A stretch of 64,000 bases of DNA from Aliarcobacter vitoriensis (GCF_003316695.1 NZ_PDKB01000006.1:62001-126000), one strand, 5' to 3'. Positions 9,612 to 19,193 are shown, numbered from the stretch's first letter. Made by a program: numbers and translations. Notes: a model not told the origin generated them from the sequence alone.

Positions 9612-11276
9612 CTAAAAGACCCATCCAGTTTGAAACAATATCTTACTATTTTGATGAGAAGTTTTTTCACTTGAAATTGGGTCAGAGTTTAAGGTCCATG
9701 CCACTTGTACTTTTGCAAAAAAATCTTTATAGTTTGCATAGTATCCAAACCCTACATCTTGAAGTGTTCTTCTTTGAAATGTAATATCTTGATTTTTCTC
9801 TTGATATACATTTCCCATATCATAAAATGTTCCTATTTTATGATTATATAAAGATATACTAGGAAGTTTTGAAAATAGCTCTACATTTATCATATATCCA
9901 TTTTCAGCACTTTGTTCATTAGAAGGATAGACTTTTACTCCATAAGCTCCACCCAAACTTAAATCTTCACTTCCATCTAGGTTTTTATTTCCTAGTACTT
10001 TTTGAGCTATTAGATTTGTATTTAGTGAAAATATTTCAGAAAAAGCTATCTCATTTGAGATATAAGTATCTACTTTATTATAGTTTCCACTATTTAGATT
10101 ATTATATTTTGAGCTCAAATCTCCTGTTGTAAAATTTAGATTTGCAAATATTCTTGATGGGAACTCTCCAATACTATAATATTTTTCAAAATCAAGCGAA
10201 ACCACAAAAGAATCTATAGTTTTATCTTCATATTTACTACCAGTTATATAATCTTTAAACTCTTTATGATAATACTTTCCTTTTAACCAAAATGATTGAT
10301 TTGTACTTCTTTGTAATGGATAGCTTAATCCCGCCTCATATATATTTGCATTACCTTTTGCATCTAAATCTTTATACTCTTTAACTAAATTATAGTTTGT
10401 TCTAGTATATGCAACATCTGCTTTTAAACCATAAGAATTTAAAGGTAGTTCATAAGCAAATCTTCCATTTTTCAAATCAGCACCATTTGAAACAAGTCCT
10501 GAAACTGACAGTTTATCTCCCAAAGTTGCAATACTATTTATATTTACTAAAGATTGAGTTCTATACAAACCTGTATATCTACTTCCAAAGTTATCAGCAA
10601 CTACATAACCATCTACTCTTGGAGTTGCAGTAGTTTCAATATTAAAGTTACTTGTTCCTACATCAGCTCCTGGGCTAATTTCTGCTTTAGATACTTTAAC
10701 ACCTGCTCTATCATTTATAAGTAACATAGCTTTTTGGATTACATTTGTATCAATAACAGAAGAGGATTTTGTGTTATCAAAAATATCTTGAACTACACTA
10801 TTTCTAACTAAAGAGTTATTAGTTATTTTAAACTCACCATAGTTTCCCTCTAAAATAGAGATATTTAAAATATTTCTATTTTGTTCAAGGTTTTGAGCAG
10901 GTAGATATGCACGTGCAACAAAGTAACCTTTATCTTGATATAGTTTAGAGATAATAGAAGACAAAGTTTGAATTTGAGTAAAAGTCAAATCTTTGTTTTC
11001 AAACTCTTTAATAGAGTTTAAAATATCATCTGTAGATATTTTTGTATTACCCTCTATCTTAAATCCTTTTATAAGAATAGTTTTACTATCTCCCATATCT
11101 TTTAAGCTATCTTGTTGTACCCCCTCTATTTTTACAATATCTTTTTGTTTTATTGGAATATCTTTTGGTGCTTGTATCTCTCTTTCTATACTTGAGCTAT
11201 TTGGTATTGGACTTGCTCCTAAAAGTAAGCTAGAGCTTAACACTGAAAGAGTTATTATTTGATTTAGTTTTATCAT
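9612..11276 (-). CDS. Two-partner secretion transporter TpsB (ShlB/FhaC/HecB family)
   Basis: TpsB proteins are outer-membrane 16-strand barrels that secrete a dedicated TpsA exoprotein. The 554-residue protein has a signal peptide (1-22, ending SLLLGASP) and a proline-containing linker. A POTRA domain follows, with KGFKIEGNTKIS and VARAYLPAQNLEQNRNIL at about 68-145. The rest is a beta-barrel domain with the family loop LSLGGAYGVKVYP near residue 440 and a C-terminal aromatic residue (GWVF). It starts 8 bases after TpsA and shares its promoter. In Aliarcobacter, similar pairs are listed as hecA/hecB; I do not assign the symbol. Confidence 0.92.
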   Translation of the reverse strand: MIKLNQIITLSVLSSSLLLGASPIPNSSSIEREIQAPKDIPIKQKDIVKIEGVQQDSLKDMGDSKTILIKGFKIEGNTKISTDDILNSIKEFENKDLTFTQIQTLSSIISKLYQDKGYFVARAYLPAQNLEQNRNILNISILEGNYGEFKITNNSLVRNSVVQDIFDNTKSSSVIDTNVIQKAMLLINDRAGVKVSKAEISPGADVGTSNFNIETTATPRVDGYVVADNFGSRYTGLYRTQSLVNINSIATLGDKLSVSGLVSNGADLKNGRFAYELPLNSYGLKADVAYTRTNYNLVKEYKDLDAKGNANIYEAGLSYPLQRSTNQSFWLKGKYYHKEFKDYITGSKYEDKTIDSFVVSLDFEKYYSIGEFPSRIFANLNFTTGDLSSKYNNLNSGNYNKVDTYISNEIAFSEIFSLNTNLIAQKVLGNKNLDGSEDLSLGGAYGVKVYPSNEQSAENGYMINVELFSKLPSISLYNHKIGTFYDMGNVYQEKNQDITFQRRTLQDVGFGYYANYKDFFAKVQVAWTLNSDPISSEKTSHQNSKILFQTGWVF

Positions 11277-11284
11277 CTTTTTTC

Positions 11285-14200
11285 CTACTTATTTATCATA
11301 TTTTGGAAGTTTCTAGCTTCTTCTTCTTTTGTTGGGGCATTTATCCCACCATTTACAATCTCTACACCAAATTTATTATTGAAGCTTAAAGCTTGAGTAT
11401 TTAAGTTTGTATTTAATCTTTGATTATCTATTTGTGTTGTTTGTGCAATCTGATGAAAAATACTATCTACTACATCTTGTATATTTGGAGTTTCAGGTTT
11501 TGGAGTTTCAGTTTTAGCCTCAACTATTAATTTACCCTTTTTAAAATCTATCTCATAATTTGGGTTATCCAAACTACCTTTTTCTATATCATAACTCCCT
11601 ACTTCACTATTTTGTGTAGCATTTGTACTTAAAGTTCCATTTAAAGTATCATTTTCTATTAATCCATTTGCTACATAAGTTAAGTTTGGATTATTTTCAC
11701 CTTGTTTTTTATTTTTATTATCAGCAGTTACAGAAATATCTTTTTTTATAATATTCAATGTTCCTTGTGCTACATTAATATTATAATTATCAGATGTTCC
11801 ACTAATATTTGTTTTAGTAGTTCCAACATTTTTACTAGAGCTTATTGTAGTTATTCCACTTAGATTTAAATCAGCTTCTGTATCACTTCCTAAAAGCTTA
11901 TTTTCTCCAAATGTATATCCATTTACACTTTGAGTTTGACCGTTATAAACTAAACTATTTGAGTTTGCGATAATATCTAGGTTGGCTTTATTTATAGTCA
12001 AAGTTCCTTTTGTACCAACTCCTGCAACTATGAATTCATCAAGTGATACAACACCTATATTAGAATATGTTCCTGCATTTTTATATGCTGTTATATCATT
12101 ATTATCAACATCTACAAATTTGAAATTTACTCCAGCTGTACCAAAGATAGCTTGTGAAGTGTAGATAGAACTTAAATTTTGAAGTAAACCATTGTAAGTA
12201 GTTGATTGATTTCCTAAATTTGCAGTAAAAGTTTTTGGAGCAATAGCCCAAACATATTTATTATTTACGCTATCATATTTTAATATTGGAGTTGAAGAAA
12301 TTACACTACTATCTGCAACTATATCCCAACTAGCATCTTTAAAGATTTTTCCATAAGACATCTCCTCTGTTGTAAGTCCTGTAACTCCAGTTTCTATACC
12401 AGCTCCTACACCATTTCCACTAAACTTTGTTTTATCATAAAAAGAGTTTGTGATTGTTCCATCATTAGATCCAACCAATCCACCTAAAGAAGAAGTACCA
12501 CCTACACTTACACTAGCATATGAGTTTGTAATTTTTCCATCCTTATTATTATGTCCAACCAAGCCACCCTTCTCAGAACCATTACCACCTACAGTTGCAC
12601 TTGCATATGAGTTTAAAATTATTCCAGAGTTAGCTCCAGCTAAACCTCCGATCCATATACCATTTCCAGTTATTACTCCAGTAACATATGAATTTGTAAT
12701 ATCAGTATAATAATTAACCCCAACTAGTCCTCCTGTAAAACTTCCTCCTGTAATATTTACATTTAAAAGTCCAATATTTTGAATATTTGAACCTGATTGA
12801 GTATGACCAAATAATCCAGCTTCATTTAGATTATTTTGTCTATTTATATATAAATCTGAAATAGTATTTCCTAAACCATTAAATTTGAATAAAGCTCTAT
12901 TATCATTATTACCTATTGGGTTCCATCCTTCTCCAGTTCCTATATATCCAGCTGTTGATCTATCTATATTATTTAAGAGATTAAAATAGTAGCCTCTAGT
13001 TACAATATTTGAGTTATTAATATTTTGTAGTTGTGTCCAGTTTGTAATTGTATATGGGTTTAATGCTGTTCCAAAACCACCATTAAATAGTATAGATTTA
13101 GATTTATATTCATCTTTTGTAACACCTAGTAAATAAGGAAGAAGAACTACTTCATATCCACTTACACTGGCTCCACCTCCAGTTGTTCCCCAGCCACTAA
13201 TATTTGAAAATGAAGATAAAATTTCTGCTTTTGTTTTTCCATGATAAGTTTTATCTCGCATATCAGCTTGATTTGTTTCTTTATCATAATATGAGTTTGT
13301 AATGATTCCACCATTATTCCATCCAATCAATCCTCCTGCGAAAGAACTTTCACTAACTACTATTCCACTTGCATATGAGTTTGAAATTGTTCCATTATTT
13401 TGTCCAACCAAACCACCTACATTAGAACCATCTCCACTGCCACCCACTGAACCAAGAGCATATGAGTTTGAAATTTTTCCAAAAGCAAAATTACCCCCAA
13501 CCAATCCACCTACAATATTATTTCCACTTACAGTTCCACTTGCATATGAGTTTTCAATTGTTCCAGAAGGAAAATTACCCCCAACCAATCCACCTACAAT
13601 ATTATTTCCCCTAATATTCAGATTTTCTAATCCAATATTTTTTATAGTTGCACTATTATTTATATATCCAAACAACCCAATATAATCTTGAGTTGGTCTA
13701 TTTATATATAAATCTGAAATAGTATGTCCTAAACCATCAAATGTTCCTGTAAAAACATTTGTAGCATCTCCAATCGGATTCCAACCTTCTCCATTTCCAA
13801 TATATCCAGTTGTTAATCTATCTATATTATTTAAGAGATTAAAGTAGTAACTTCTAATTACATTATTTGAGTGATTAATATTTCGCAACTGTATCCAGTT
13901 TGTAATTGTATATGGATTTGCTTCTGTTCCATGGCCATCTTCAAACCAAGTGTTTGAAAGTTTTGTAACATTTTTTAAAAATGGTAATTCTGCAGTTCCA
14001 CTTGCACCATTTCCTCTACCCTTTGAAAAATCAGTTTCCCATTCACTACTTGCACTTTTTAAAGCAGTTGCAATTTCTATTTTTGTTTTTCCGTAAGCAC
14101 TATCATTCATAGAAGCTGTATTTGTTGCATTATCATAATATGAGTTTGTAATCGTTCCACCAATATTCTCTCCAACTAATCCTCCTACAAAAGAACTACT

Positions 14201-15970
14201 ACTTACAATTCCACTTGCATATGAGTTTTCAATTATTCTTCTATTAACTCCAACTAATCCGCCTATATAAGAATTAGTACCAATACTCACTGAACCAAGA
14301 GCGTATGAGTTTGCAATTGTACTAACATTATCTCCAACCAATCCACCTACATAACTATCTCCACTTACAGTTCCACTTGCATATGAGTTTTCAACTGTTC
14401 CATCATTAAGTCCAACCAATCCTCCTACATTACTTTGTCCAGTAATATTTATATTCTCTAATCCAATATTTTTTATAGTTGCACTATTATTTGTAAATCC
14501 AAATAGTCCAACAAAATCTTGAGTTGGTCTATTTATATATAAATTAGAAATAGTAAAACCTTTACCATCAAATGTTCCTGCAAATCTATTTGCACTATTT
14601 CCTATTGGATTAAATCCTGCTGTTCCCCATTTTGCTGTATCTGTTTTTGTAGCACTTGCATCTATATCTCTTCCTAGTTCATATTTTCCATTTAGTGCTG
14701 TTTCTATCAATTGCATTTGATTTATATTATTTACAATTACTTTTCCATTTGTACCAAATACTACTTTACCTGTTGTATTAGCTGCATTAAAATATACTCC
14801 ACCGTTTGTAGAGTTTGTATTATTTATTGTTGCATTTACATTTATATTATCTGCTATTAATTTTAGTTGTTTATCTGTACTCCAAGTGATATTTTGATTT
14901 ACAGTTATATTATTATCAGCTTGTAGTTCTAGATTTGTTCCAGCTAAAGCATTTTGTATAGCAGTTGCACTTACACTTCCACTATTAAAATCACTTCCAC
15001 CGTTTGCTTCAATTGTCATATTAACTGGGTCAAGTAGCCATTTATTTGCAGTGATTTTAAAACTATCTTTTACAGATAAGTTTTCTCCACTTGTTTCCAC
15101 AAATGAGTTTTTAGCTTTTATTTCCCCATCTATATTTGCTGTTCCACCGTGAGCAAAAAGTATTACTTCATTTGTTTTACCTGTAATATCATCTAAACTA
15201 TTTGCTTCTATAATTCCTGTATTATTTACTACACCTTTAAGCAGTTCATTTTTTGCATTTGTTGTAAGATATACATTTCCACCATTTGCAACTATTAAAT
15301 TATTGTTTTCAACAAGTGAGTTTAAAGCACCTTTTGTTACTTTTAGTGAGATATTTTGATTTTCATTTAAAGTTATAGAGAACTCATCTGCTCCTGTTAG
15401 ATGAACAGTTCCTTTATGTACTTTTATATCACCATTGTTTATTACACTATTTGCAACAAATACTGCATAGGCTTTATCGTTTAGGTTTATATCACCTTGA
15501 TTTTCAATACTCTCTTTTGAGTTACCTTTAAAAGAGTAGTTACCTTTTTGAAAGTCATCATCTGATAGCTCTTTAGTTGTTACAAGAAGTCCAGAAGTAT
15601 TTACTTTAGCATTTTTACCAAAGAGTGTACCATTTGAGTTTAAAATCCAAACTTGTCCATTTGCGTTTAATGCTCCATCTATAATAGATTTTTCATTTCC
15701 TATTACTCTGTTTAGAGTTATTGAGTTTTGATTTGGTTGATTAAAGTTTACTGTTTCATTTTTAGAGATACTAAAATCTTGCCAATTTATAGAGGCTTTT
15801 TGGCTACTTTGGTTTATATTTGTAGTATTTCCATTTTGGTTTATTGTTGCATTTCCGCTTACTACTGTTCCACTACTTGGAGCTGAGTATAGATTTGAAG
15901 CAACAACAAGGGAAATCAATCCACCTTTTAGTATTCTAAATCGGTTTTTATATTCATGATTTTGATACAT
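11285..15970 (-). CDS. TpsA filamentous hemagglutinin-like exoprotein with GLUG and MBG repeats
   Basis: This is a predicted large secreted adhesin exported by the adjacent TpsB. The 1561-residue protein has a long signal sequence (about 1-30, ending NLYSA). An N-terminal TPS secretion domain (about 30-260) follows, with NFNQPNQNSITLNRV, NGQVWILNSNGTLFG and NTSGLLVTT. A repeat region at about 415-1180 is built of three modules, each rich in GGLVG and NSYASGTV units (GLUG motif). MBG-type beta repeats occupy about 1230-1480, and the C-terminal tail ends NFQNMINK without an LPXTG or autotransporter barrel. The ATG at 15970 has AAGGAG upstream. Transcription probably starts at the operator-controlled promoter near 16006. 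The ligand is unknown. Confidence 0.9.
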   Translation of the reverse strand: MYQNHEYKNRFRILKGGLISLVVASNLYSAPSSGTVVSGNATINQNGNTTNINQSSQKASINWQDFSISKNETVNFNQPNQNSITLNRVIGNEKSIIDGALNANGQVWILNSNGTLFGKNAKVNTSGLLVTTKELSDDDFQKGNYSFKGNSKESIENQGDINLNDKAYAVFVANSVINNGDIKVHKGTVHLTGADEFSITLNENQNISLKVTKGALNSLVENNNLIVANGGNVYLTTNAKNELLKGVVNNTGIIEANSLDDITGKTNEVILFAHGGTANIDGEIKAKNSFVETSGENLSVKDSFKITANKWLLDPVNMTIEANGGSDFNSGSVSATAIQNALAGTNLELQADNNITVNQNITWSTDKQLKLIADNINVNATINNTNSTNGGVYFNAANTTGKVVFGTNGKVIVNNINQMQLIETALNGKYELGRDIDASATKTDTAKWGTAGFNPIGNSANRFAGTFDGKGFTISNLYINRPTQDFVGLFGFTNNSATIKNIGLENINITGQSNVGGLVGLNDGTVENSYASGTVSGDSYVGGLVGDNVSTIANSYALGSVSIGTNSYIGGLVGVNRRIIENSYASGIVSSSSFVGGLVGENIGGTITNSYYDNATNTASMNDSAYGKTKIEIATALKSASSEWETDFSKGRGNGASGTAELPFLKNVTKLSNTWFEDGHGTEANPYTITNWIQLRNINHSNNVIRSYYFNLLNNIDRLTTGYIGNGEGWNPIGDATNVFTGTFDGLGHTISDLYINRPTQDYIGLFGYINNSATIKNIGLENLNIRGNNIVGGLVGGNFPSGTIENSYASGTVSGNNIVGGLVGGNFAFGKISNSYALGSVGGSGDGSNVGGLVGQNNGTISNSYASGIVVSESSFAGGLIGWNNGGIITNSYYDKETNQADMRDKTYHGKTKAEILSSFSNISGWGTTGGGASVSGYEVVLLPYLLGVTKDEYKSKSILFNGGFGTALNPYTITNWTQLQNINNSNIVTRGYYFNLLNNIDRSTAGYIGTGEGWNPIGNNDNRALFKFNGLGNTISDLYINRQNNLNEAGLFGHTQSGSNIQNIGLLNVNITGGSFTGGLVGVNYYTDITNSYVTGVITGNGIWIGGLAGANSGIILNSYASATVGGNGSEKGGLVGHNNKDGKITNSYASVSVGGTSSLGGLVGSNDGTITNSFYDKTKFSGNGVGAGIETGVTGLTTEEMSYGKIFKDASWDIVADSSVISSTPILKYDSVNNKYVWAIAPKTFTANLGNQSTTYNGLLQNLSSIYTSQAIFGTAGVNFKFVDVDNNDITAYKNAGTYSNIGVVSLDEFIVAGVGTKGTLTINKANLDIIANSNSLVYNGQTQSVNGYTFGENKLLGSDTEADLNLSGITTISSSKNVGTTKTNISGTSDNYNINVAQGTLNIIKKDISVTADNKNKKQGENNPNLTYVANGLIENDTLNGTLSTNATQNSEVGSYDIEKGSLDNPNYEIDFKKGKLIVEAKTETPKPETPNIQDVVDSIFHQIAQTTQIDNQRLNTNLNTQALSFNNKFGVEIVNGGINAPTKEEEARNFQNMINK
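12420..14720 (-). repeat. Three diverged module repeats inside the TpsA gene
   Basis: Three approximate copies, at about 14720-14100, 13905-13230 and 13035-12420, share the order of a NNIDR or RDID segment, GWNPIG-like or FNPIG, a GTFDG or KFNGLG turn, ISDLYINR, LFG, IKNIGL, several GGLVG units and a final TNSYYD or TNSFYD. The first two are closest: both have RPTQD, NNSATIKNIGLEN and ENSYASGTVSG. These look like internal duplications that lengthened the adhesin stalk. Boundaries are approximate. Confidence 0.75.
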
Positions 15971-16005
15971 CTTTATCTCCTTTATTTTTTAATTTACATT
16001 TCTTA

Positions 16006-16035
16006 ATTATAGATAAAGAGTGTGATGAAGTGTGA
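16006..16035 (-). promoter_or_regulatory. Operator/promoter of tpsA-tpsB (site 1)
   Basis: On the minus strand the heptamer TCACACT occurs twice with TCA between them (operator bases 16019-16035), then 7 bases, then a perfect TATAAT (16006-16011). The TpsA start codon lies 36 bases beyond the -10 box. The same arrangement occurs at 16539-16568 and 21236-21265. A tandem direct repeat with 10-bp period just upstream of the -10 is the usual layout for class II activation by an OmpR/PhoB-type regulator, and such a regulator is encoded at 16602-17294. Confidence 0.8.
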
Positions 16036-16167
16036 TGTTTTTTACTTTTTTAAAATAAATTTTGAAATTTATAGTTAGATTTGATTAAAGTAGCTATAAA
16101 ATGGAGATAGTAGAAATAAAGAAATTTTGAGAATTTTAAATAGAGTTAAAAAATAACATAAAATACT

Positions 16168-16353
16168 TCACTTTTTTACTATTTTATAAAATTTAGCATT
16201 TGCAATATTTTGGAGAAACTTTGGTTCAATCTCATGTAAGGCAATAATATTTACAAAATTACTATCCATATACCAACCTTTACCAGTATCTTTAATTTTT
16301 TCTATTTCAAATAGTTCTATTAGCTCATCTTTTGAAACAATAATTTCTTCCAA
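16168..16353 (-). CDS. Small protein of unknown function (61 aa, TTG start)
   Basis: I do not recognise this protein. It is 61 residues long, acidic in its first third (EEIIVSKDELIELFEIEKIKD) and lysine-rich at the end, without a signal peptide or membrane segment, so it is probably cytoplasmic. The start codon is TTG, supported by AGGAG five bases upstream and the 20-base gap to the preceding 43-residue gene. The two small genes form a unit behind operator site 2, so they are probably controlled together with the TpsA adhesin and the receptor operon. Confidence 0.6.
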   Translation of the reverse strand: MEEIIVSKDELIELFEIEKIKDTGKGWYMDSNFVNIIALHEIEPKFLQNIANAKFYKIVKK

Positions 16354-16373
16354 ACTAACTCCTAAATATATAA

Positions 16374-16505
16374 TTAGATCTTAATCCAACTATCTTCATC
16401 ATCTATTTCAAACTCTTCTTCTATTTCACATATAATAAAATTGCAAATCCCCTTATTTGCAATTTCAATGTTTTGATAGTTATGATTTATATAATTATTT
16501 AACAT
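16374..16505 (-). CDS. Small acidic protein of unknown function (43 aa)
   Basis: This short gene encodes 43 residues: MLNNYINHNYQNIEIANKG, a hydrophobic ICNFIIC stretch and an acidic EIEEEFEIDDEDSW tail. The ATG has AGGAT seven bases upstream, and a promoter with operator site 2 lies 34 bases further upstream, so it is the first gene of its transcript. It matches no family known to me. Two cysteines, at about 21 and 26, may be of interest. Its place between the regulator gene and tpsA suggests a role in the same regulon, but the function is unknown. Confidence 0.55.
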   Translation of the reverse strand: MLNNYINHNYQNIEIANKGICNFIICEIEEEFEIDDEDSWIKI

Positions 16506-16538
16506 GTAATATCCTATAAATTGTTTCCTAGAAATTGA

Positions 16539-16568
16539 ATTATAGAAAAAGAGTGTGATGAAGTGTGA
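16539..16568 (-). promoter_or_regulatory. Operator/promoter of the two small genes (site 2)
   Basis: The minus strand has the same 17-base tandem element TCACACT-TCA-TCACACT (16552-16568), 7 bases and TATAAT (16539-16544) as sites 1 and 3. It lies between the response regulator stop codon and the 43-residue gene. The -10 box is 33 bases upstream of that start codon. Confidence 0.8.
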
Positions 16569-16601
16569 AGTTTTTAATAAAAAATAGTTAAATTAAAGAC
16601 T

Positions 16602-17294
16602 TTAACTATTTTTTAAAATGTAACCAACACCATAAACATTTACAATAGTATTTTTAGGAAGTTTTTTTCGTAGATTACTAACCAAAGATTTGACACTATC
16701 AAGTGATATTTCAATAAAAATATCACTCCAGCAATGAGACATAATATTTTCAATAGTTATATCTTTATTTCTATTTATTATAAAAAGTTCTAGCAAAGAG
16801 AGCTCTTTTTTACTTAATTTTATTTCAATATTTTTATTAAATAGTTTTTGGTTAGTTTGATTAAAATATATATTTTCATCAAATCTTATGATTTTTTCTG
16901 AACTTCTTAATAAATCAATAGAAATTTTATTCAACATATCTTTAACTTTTTTTAAAGTTGCAGGTTTTATTAAATAGTAATTTACATCTATATTGATTGA
17001 TTCTAAAAGTAAACTATCATTTGAATGTGCAGTTATTAACACTATCTTTGTCTTATAGTCATTTTCTCTCAAAATCTTTGTTAGTTCAATTCCTGTTAAA
17101 TGTGGCATATAAATATCAAGTATGAGAACATCTGGTTTATGTTGTTTATAAAGTTCTAAAGCCTCATTCCCATCATCTGCAGTAAAAACCTCTTTAAAAT
17201 AGCTAGAAAAGTATTCCAACATCTCTTTTTGAATAGCTTTATCATCCTCTGCATAAAGTAGAGTAAAATGCTTTAAACTATCTTTATTGCCCAT
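16602..17294 (-). CDS. OmpR-type DNA-binding response regulator
   Basis: This is the output regulator of the adjacent sensor kinase. The 230-residue protein has a receiver domain with the acidic pair in YAEDDKA (16-18), phospho-acceptor Asp60 in VLILDIYMPH, Thr88 and Lys110 in YLIKPAT. A winged-helix DNA-binding domain (about 135-230) carries LSKKELSLLEL and SVKSLVSNLRKKLP and ends VYGVGYILKN. It overlaps the kinase gene by 11 bases. It is the obvious candidate to bind the three tandem operators at 16019, 16552 and 21249, including the one that drives its own operon, which would be positive or negative autoregulation. Confidence 0.92.
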   Translation of the reverse strand: MGNKDSLKHFTLLYAEDDKAIQKEMLEYFSSYFKEVFTADDGNEALELYKQHKPDVLILDIYMPHLTGIELTKILRENDYKTKIVLITAHSNDSLLLESINIDVNYYLIKPATLKKVKDMLNKISIDLLRSSEKIIRFDENIYFNQTNQKLFNKNIEIKLSKKELSLLELFIINRNKDITIENIMSHCWSDIFIEISLDSVKSLVSNLRKKLPKNTIVNVYGVGYILKNS

Positions 17295-18660
17295 TTTTAT
17301 CTCCTATTTTTTGTGAAATATTTAAAATAAATTTTGCCCCAATAGAACTATTTTCAACTTTTATATCACCAAAACTATTTAACATAATAATTTTTGCAAT
17401 ATAAAGTCCCATTCCAGTTCCACCAGTTTTATGTTTTGTTGTGAAATAAGGATCAAAGATTTTATCTAAATTCTCACTTTTTATCCCACCTGCATTATCT
17501 TGTATTTCTATATAAATATTTATTTCATCTTCATAAATATTTATATTTATCTCTTTTTCTTTTATATCTCTTTGTTCAAATATATCTATGGAATTTGATA
17601 AAATAGAAAAAATAACTTGCATAAATTCACTCTCATAAGCACATATAACACTATCTTGTTTATTTAGATTTACTTTTATATTTTTTAATGAAGGACTTAA
17701 AACTTTTATACTTTTTTCTATTGCTTGATCAATTTTAAAATTTTGTTTATCTTTATTTGGATTTAAAAAATCTCTAAATGTGTCTATTGTATTTGACATA
17801 AAATATATAGTATTTGATATATCTTCTAATCTTTGTTGTAGATACTCCTCATCATAATTTTTAAGTTCTATATTTCTATCTGTATTTAATAATATTGCAT
17901 TTATTTTCATCAAAGGTTGTCTCCATTGATGAGCAATATTATCAATCATCTCTCCCATAGAAGCAAGACGATTTTTTTGCATGATATTTTTTTCATAAAT
18001 AATTCTTTTTTCAACCTCTTCCTCTATCTTTTTTATCATTTTATATGCACTATTGTTTATAACAGAAATTTCATTTTTAAAACACTCTTCTTCAAAGCTT
18101 ATTTTATCATTTAAACTATAATTGAGCATTTTATCTTTTAGTTGCATTAGAGATTTTAGATTATATTTAATAAGAAATGATGAGATAAATAAAGATACTA
18201 TAAAAAATATAGCTATAAATACTATAAATTTATTAAATTCATTTAAAAGTTTTGAGTAAATAGATGAAAATGTATAATAAACCTTTAACTCTCCTATTTT
18301 CTCTTTTAAAATAGTATCTTCCAAAAGCACATGGTATATTCTTGATTTTTTAATATCTTTTTTTATATTTTCGTAAATTACTTTATTATCAAGGTCTAAA
18401 ATATCAATCCCAATTATTTCACTATGTGCTTGCATACTTTCACTAATTAGCTCTTTTATATTTTCTTCCAAACCTAAAGTAAGATTTATAGAGATTATTG
18501 GTGATATAGTTTTTACTATTGAATCTATTTTTTCATTCTCAAGTAAAATTAACTGATTAGAAACTATTGTATAATTTTTATAAATAAACACAGCTATAAA
18601 AAAGCTCATAACCACAGTATTTATAATAATGATTTGTGTGATAATATTTAAATTTTTCAT
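17284..18660 (-). CDS. Membrane sensor histidine kinase
   Basis: This is the predicted kinase partner of the downstream response regulator. The 458-residue protein has a transmembrane helix at about 6-26, a periplasmic sensor region of roughly 115 residues and a second helix at about 145-165. A coiled linker leads to the phospho-acceptor region RLASMGEMIDNIAHQWRQPL with His near 243. The HATPase domain has the N box NSIDIFEQ, DNAGGI, FDPYFTTKHKTGGTGMGLYI. The HQWRQPL form is common in Campylobacterota. Its ATG overlaps the stop of the YfiR-like gene (ATGA), implying that the kinase signal comes from that periplasmic protein. Confidence 0.92.
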   Translation of the reverse strand: MKNLNIITQIIIINTVVMSFFIAVFIYKNYTIVSNQLILLENEKIDSIVKTISPIISINLTLGLEENIKELISESMQAHSEIIGIDILDLDNKVIYENIKKDIKKSRIYHVLLEDTILKEKIGELKVYYTFSSIYSKLLNEFNKFIVFIAIFFIVSLFISSFLIKYNLKSLMQLKDKMLNYSLNDKISFEEECFKNEISVINNSAYKMIKKIEEEVEKRIIYEKNIMQKNRLASMGEMIDNIAHQWRQPLMKINAILLNTDRNIELKNYDEEYLQQRLEDISNTIYFMSNTIDTFRDFLNPNKDKQNFKIDQAIEKSIKVLSPSLKNIKVNLNKQDSVICAYESEFMQVIFSILSNSIDIFEQRDIKEKEININIYEDEINIYIEIQDNAGGIKSENLDKIFDPYFTTKHKTGGTGMGLYIAKIIMLNSFGDIKVENSSIGAKFILNISQKIGDKNGQ

Positions 18661-19193
18661 TTTAATATCACTACATTAAAAATAGAATTTTGTAGTTCAA
18701 TTCCGCTATCTTTTAAATTCTGAAGCTTTAAAAATATATTTACTTTTGAACTAATCTTTAATCCAAAAATGACTCCAAAGTCTAAATAACTATCATCATA
18801 AGTAAAACTCAATCTACCATTTTTAGATAAAAGTTCTGTTATCTGAACAATTTTATCTTTTTTACCAAGCAAAAAAAAGTAAGCTGTTGAAATATTACTA
18901 CTTATAAAATCATTATATCTTATAAGATTTACTTCAAAAGTAAAATCTTTTAAAGTTATATAATTTTTTTCTAACATTTCTTTTAAAATTTGTGCAGAGT
19001 TTAAATCTATATCATCATATAAAATAGTTAAAAGTATTTTATTATTTATAAGTTTATTCTCTAAATTATTATCAGCAATTATTATTTTTGGAAATACTTT
19101 TGCTTGAAAATCTAAAAGATTTATATTGTAAACTCCATTTGCAAAAGTAAATATTGACAGATATAAAATAAGTAAAAGTTTATTAAAAATCAT
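18657..19193 (-). CDS. YfiR-like (DUF4154-type) periplasmic signalling protein
   Basis: YfiR in Pseudomonas is a periplasmic repressor of a diguanylate cyclase; related domains occur fused to or beside kinases and GGDEF proteins. The 178-residue product has a signal peptide (1-18, ending TFANG). The C-terminal third resembles the family: LLSKNGRLSFTYDD, FGVIFGLKISSKVNIFLKLQNL and a final hydrophobic strand. The assignment is from remembered family features and the parallel protein at 61564, so it is moderate. It overlaps the receptor gene by 11 bases and the kinase by 4, placing it between an outer-membrane receptor and an inner-membrane kinase as a possible signal carrier. Confidence 0.7.
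   Translation of the reverse strand: MIFNKLLLILYLSIFTFANGVYNINLLDFQAKVFPKIIIADNNLENKLINNKILLTILYDDIDLNSAQILKEMLEKNYITLKDFTFEVNLIRYNDFISSNISTAYFFLLGKKDKIVQITELLSKNGRLSFTYDDSYLDFGVIFGLKISSKVNIFLKLQNLKDSGIELQNSIFNVVILK

Noticed and set aside
11982-13685. Plus-strand open frames rich in Pro and Thr opposite the TpsA gene
   Set aside because: They are antisense shadows of the GLUG repeats: no ribosome binding sites, no recognisable domains, and the minus-strand gene explains the whole region.
12420-14720. Regularly spaced repeats that could suggest a CRISPR array
   Set aside because: The repeats are protein-coding GLUG units in one long open frame with variable spacing and sequence; there are no identical short repeats or unique spacers, and no cas genes.
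15971-16167. Possible additional gene upstream of tpsA
   Set aside because: Apart from operator site 1 and its promoter the stretch has frequent stops in all frames and no ribosome binding site.
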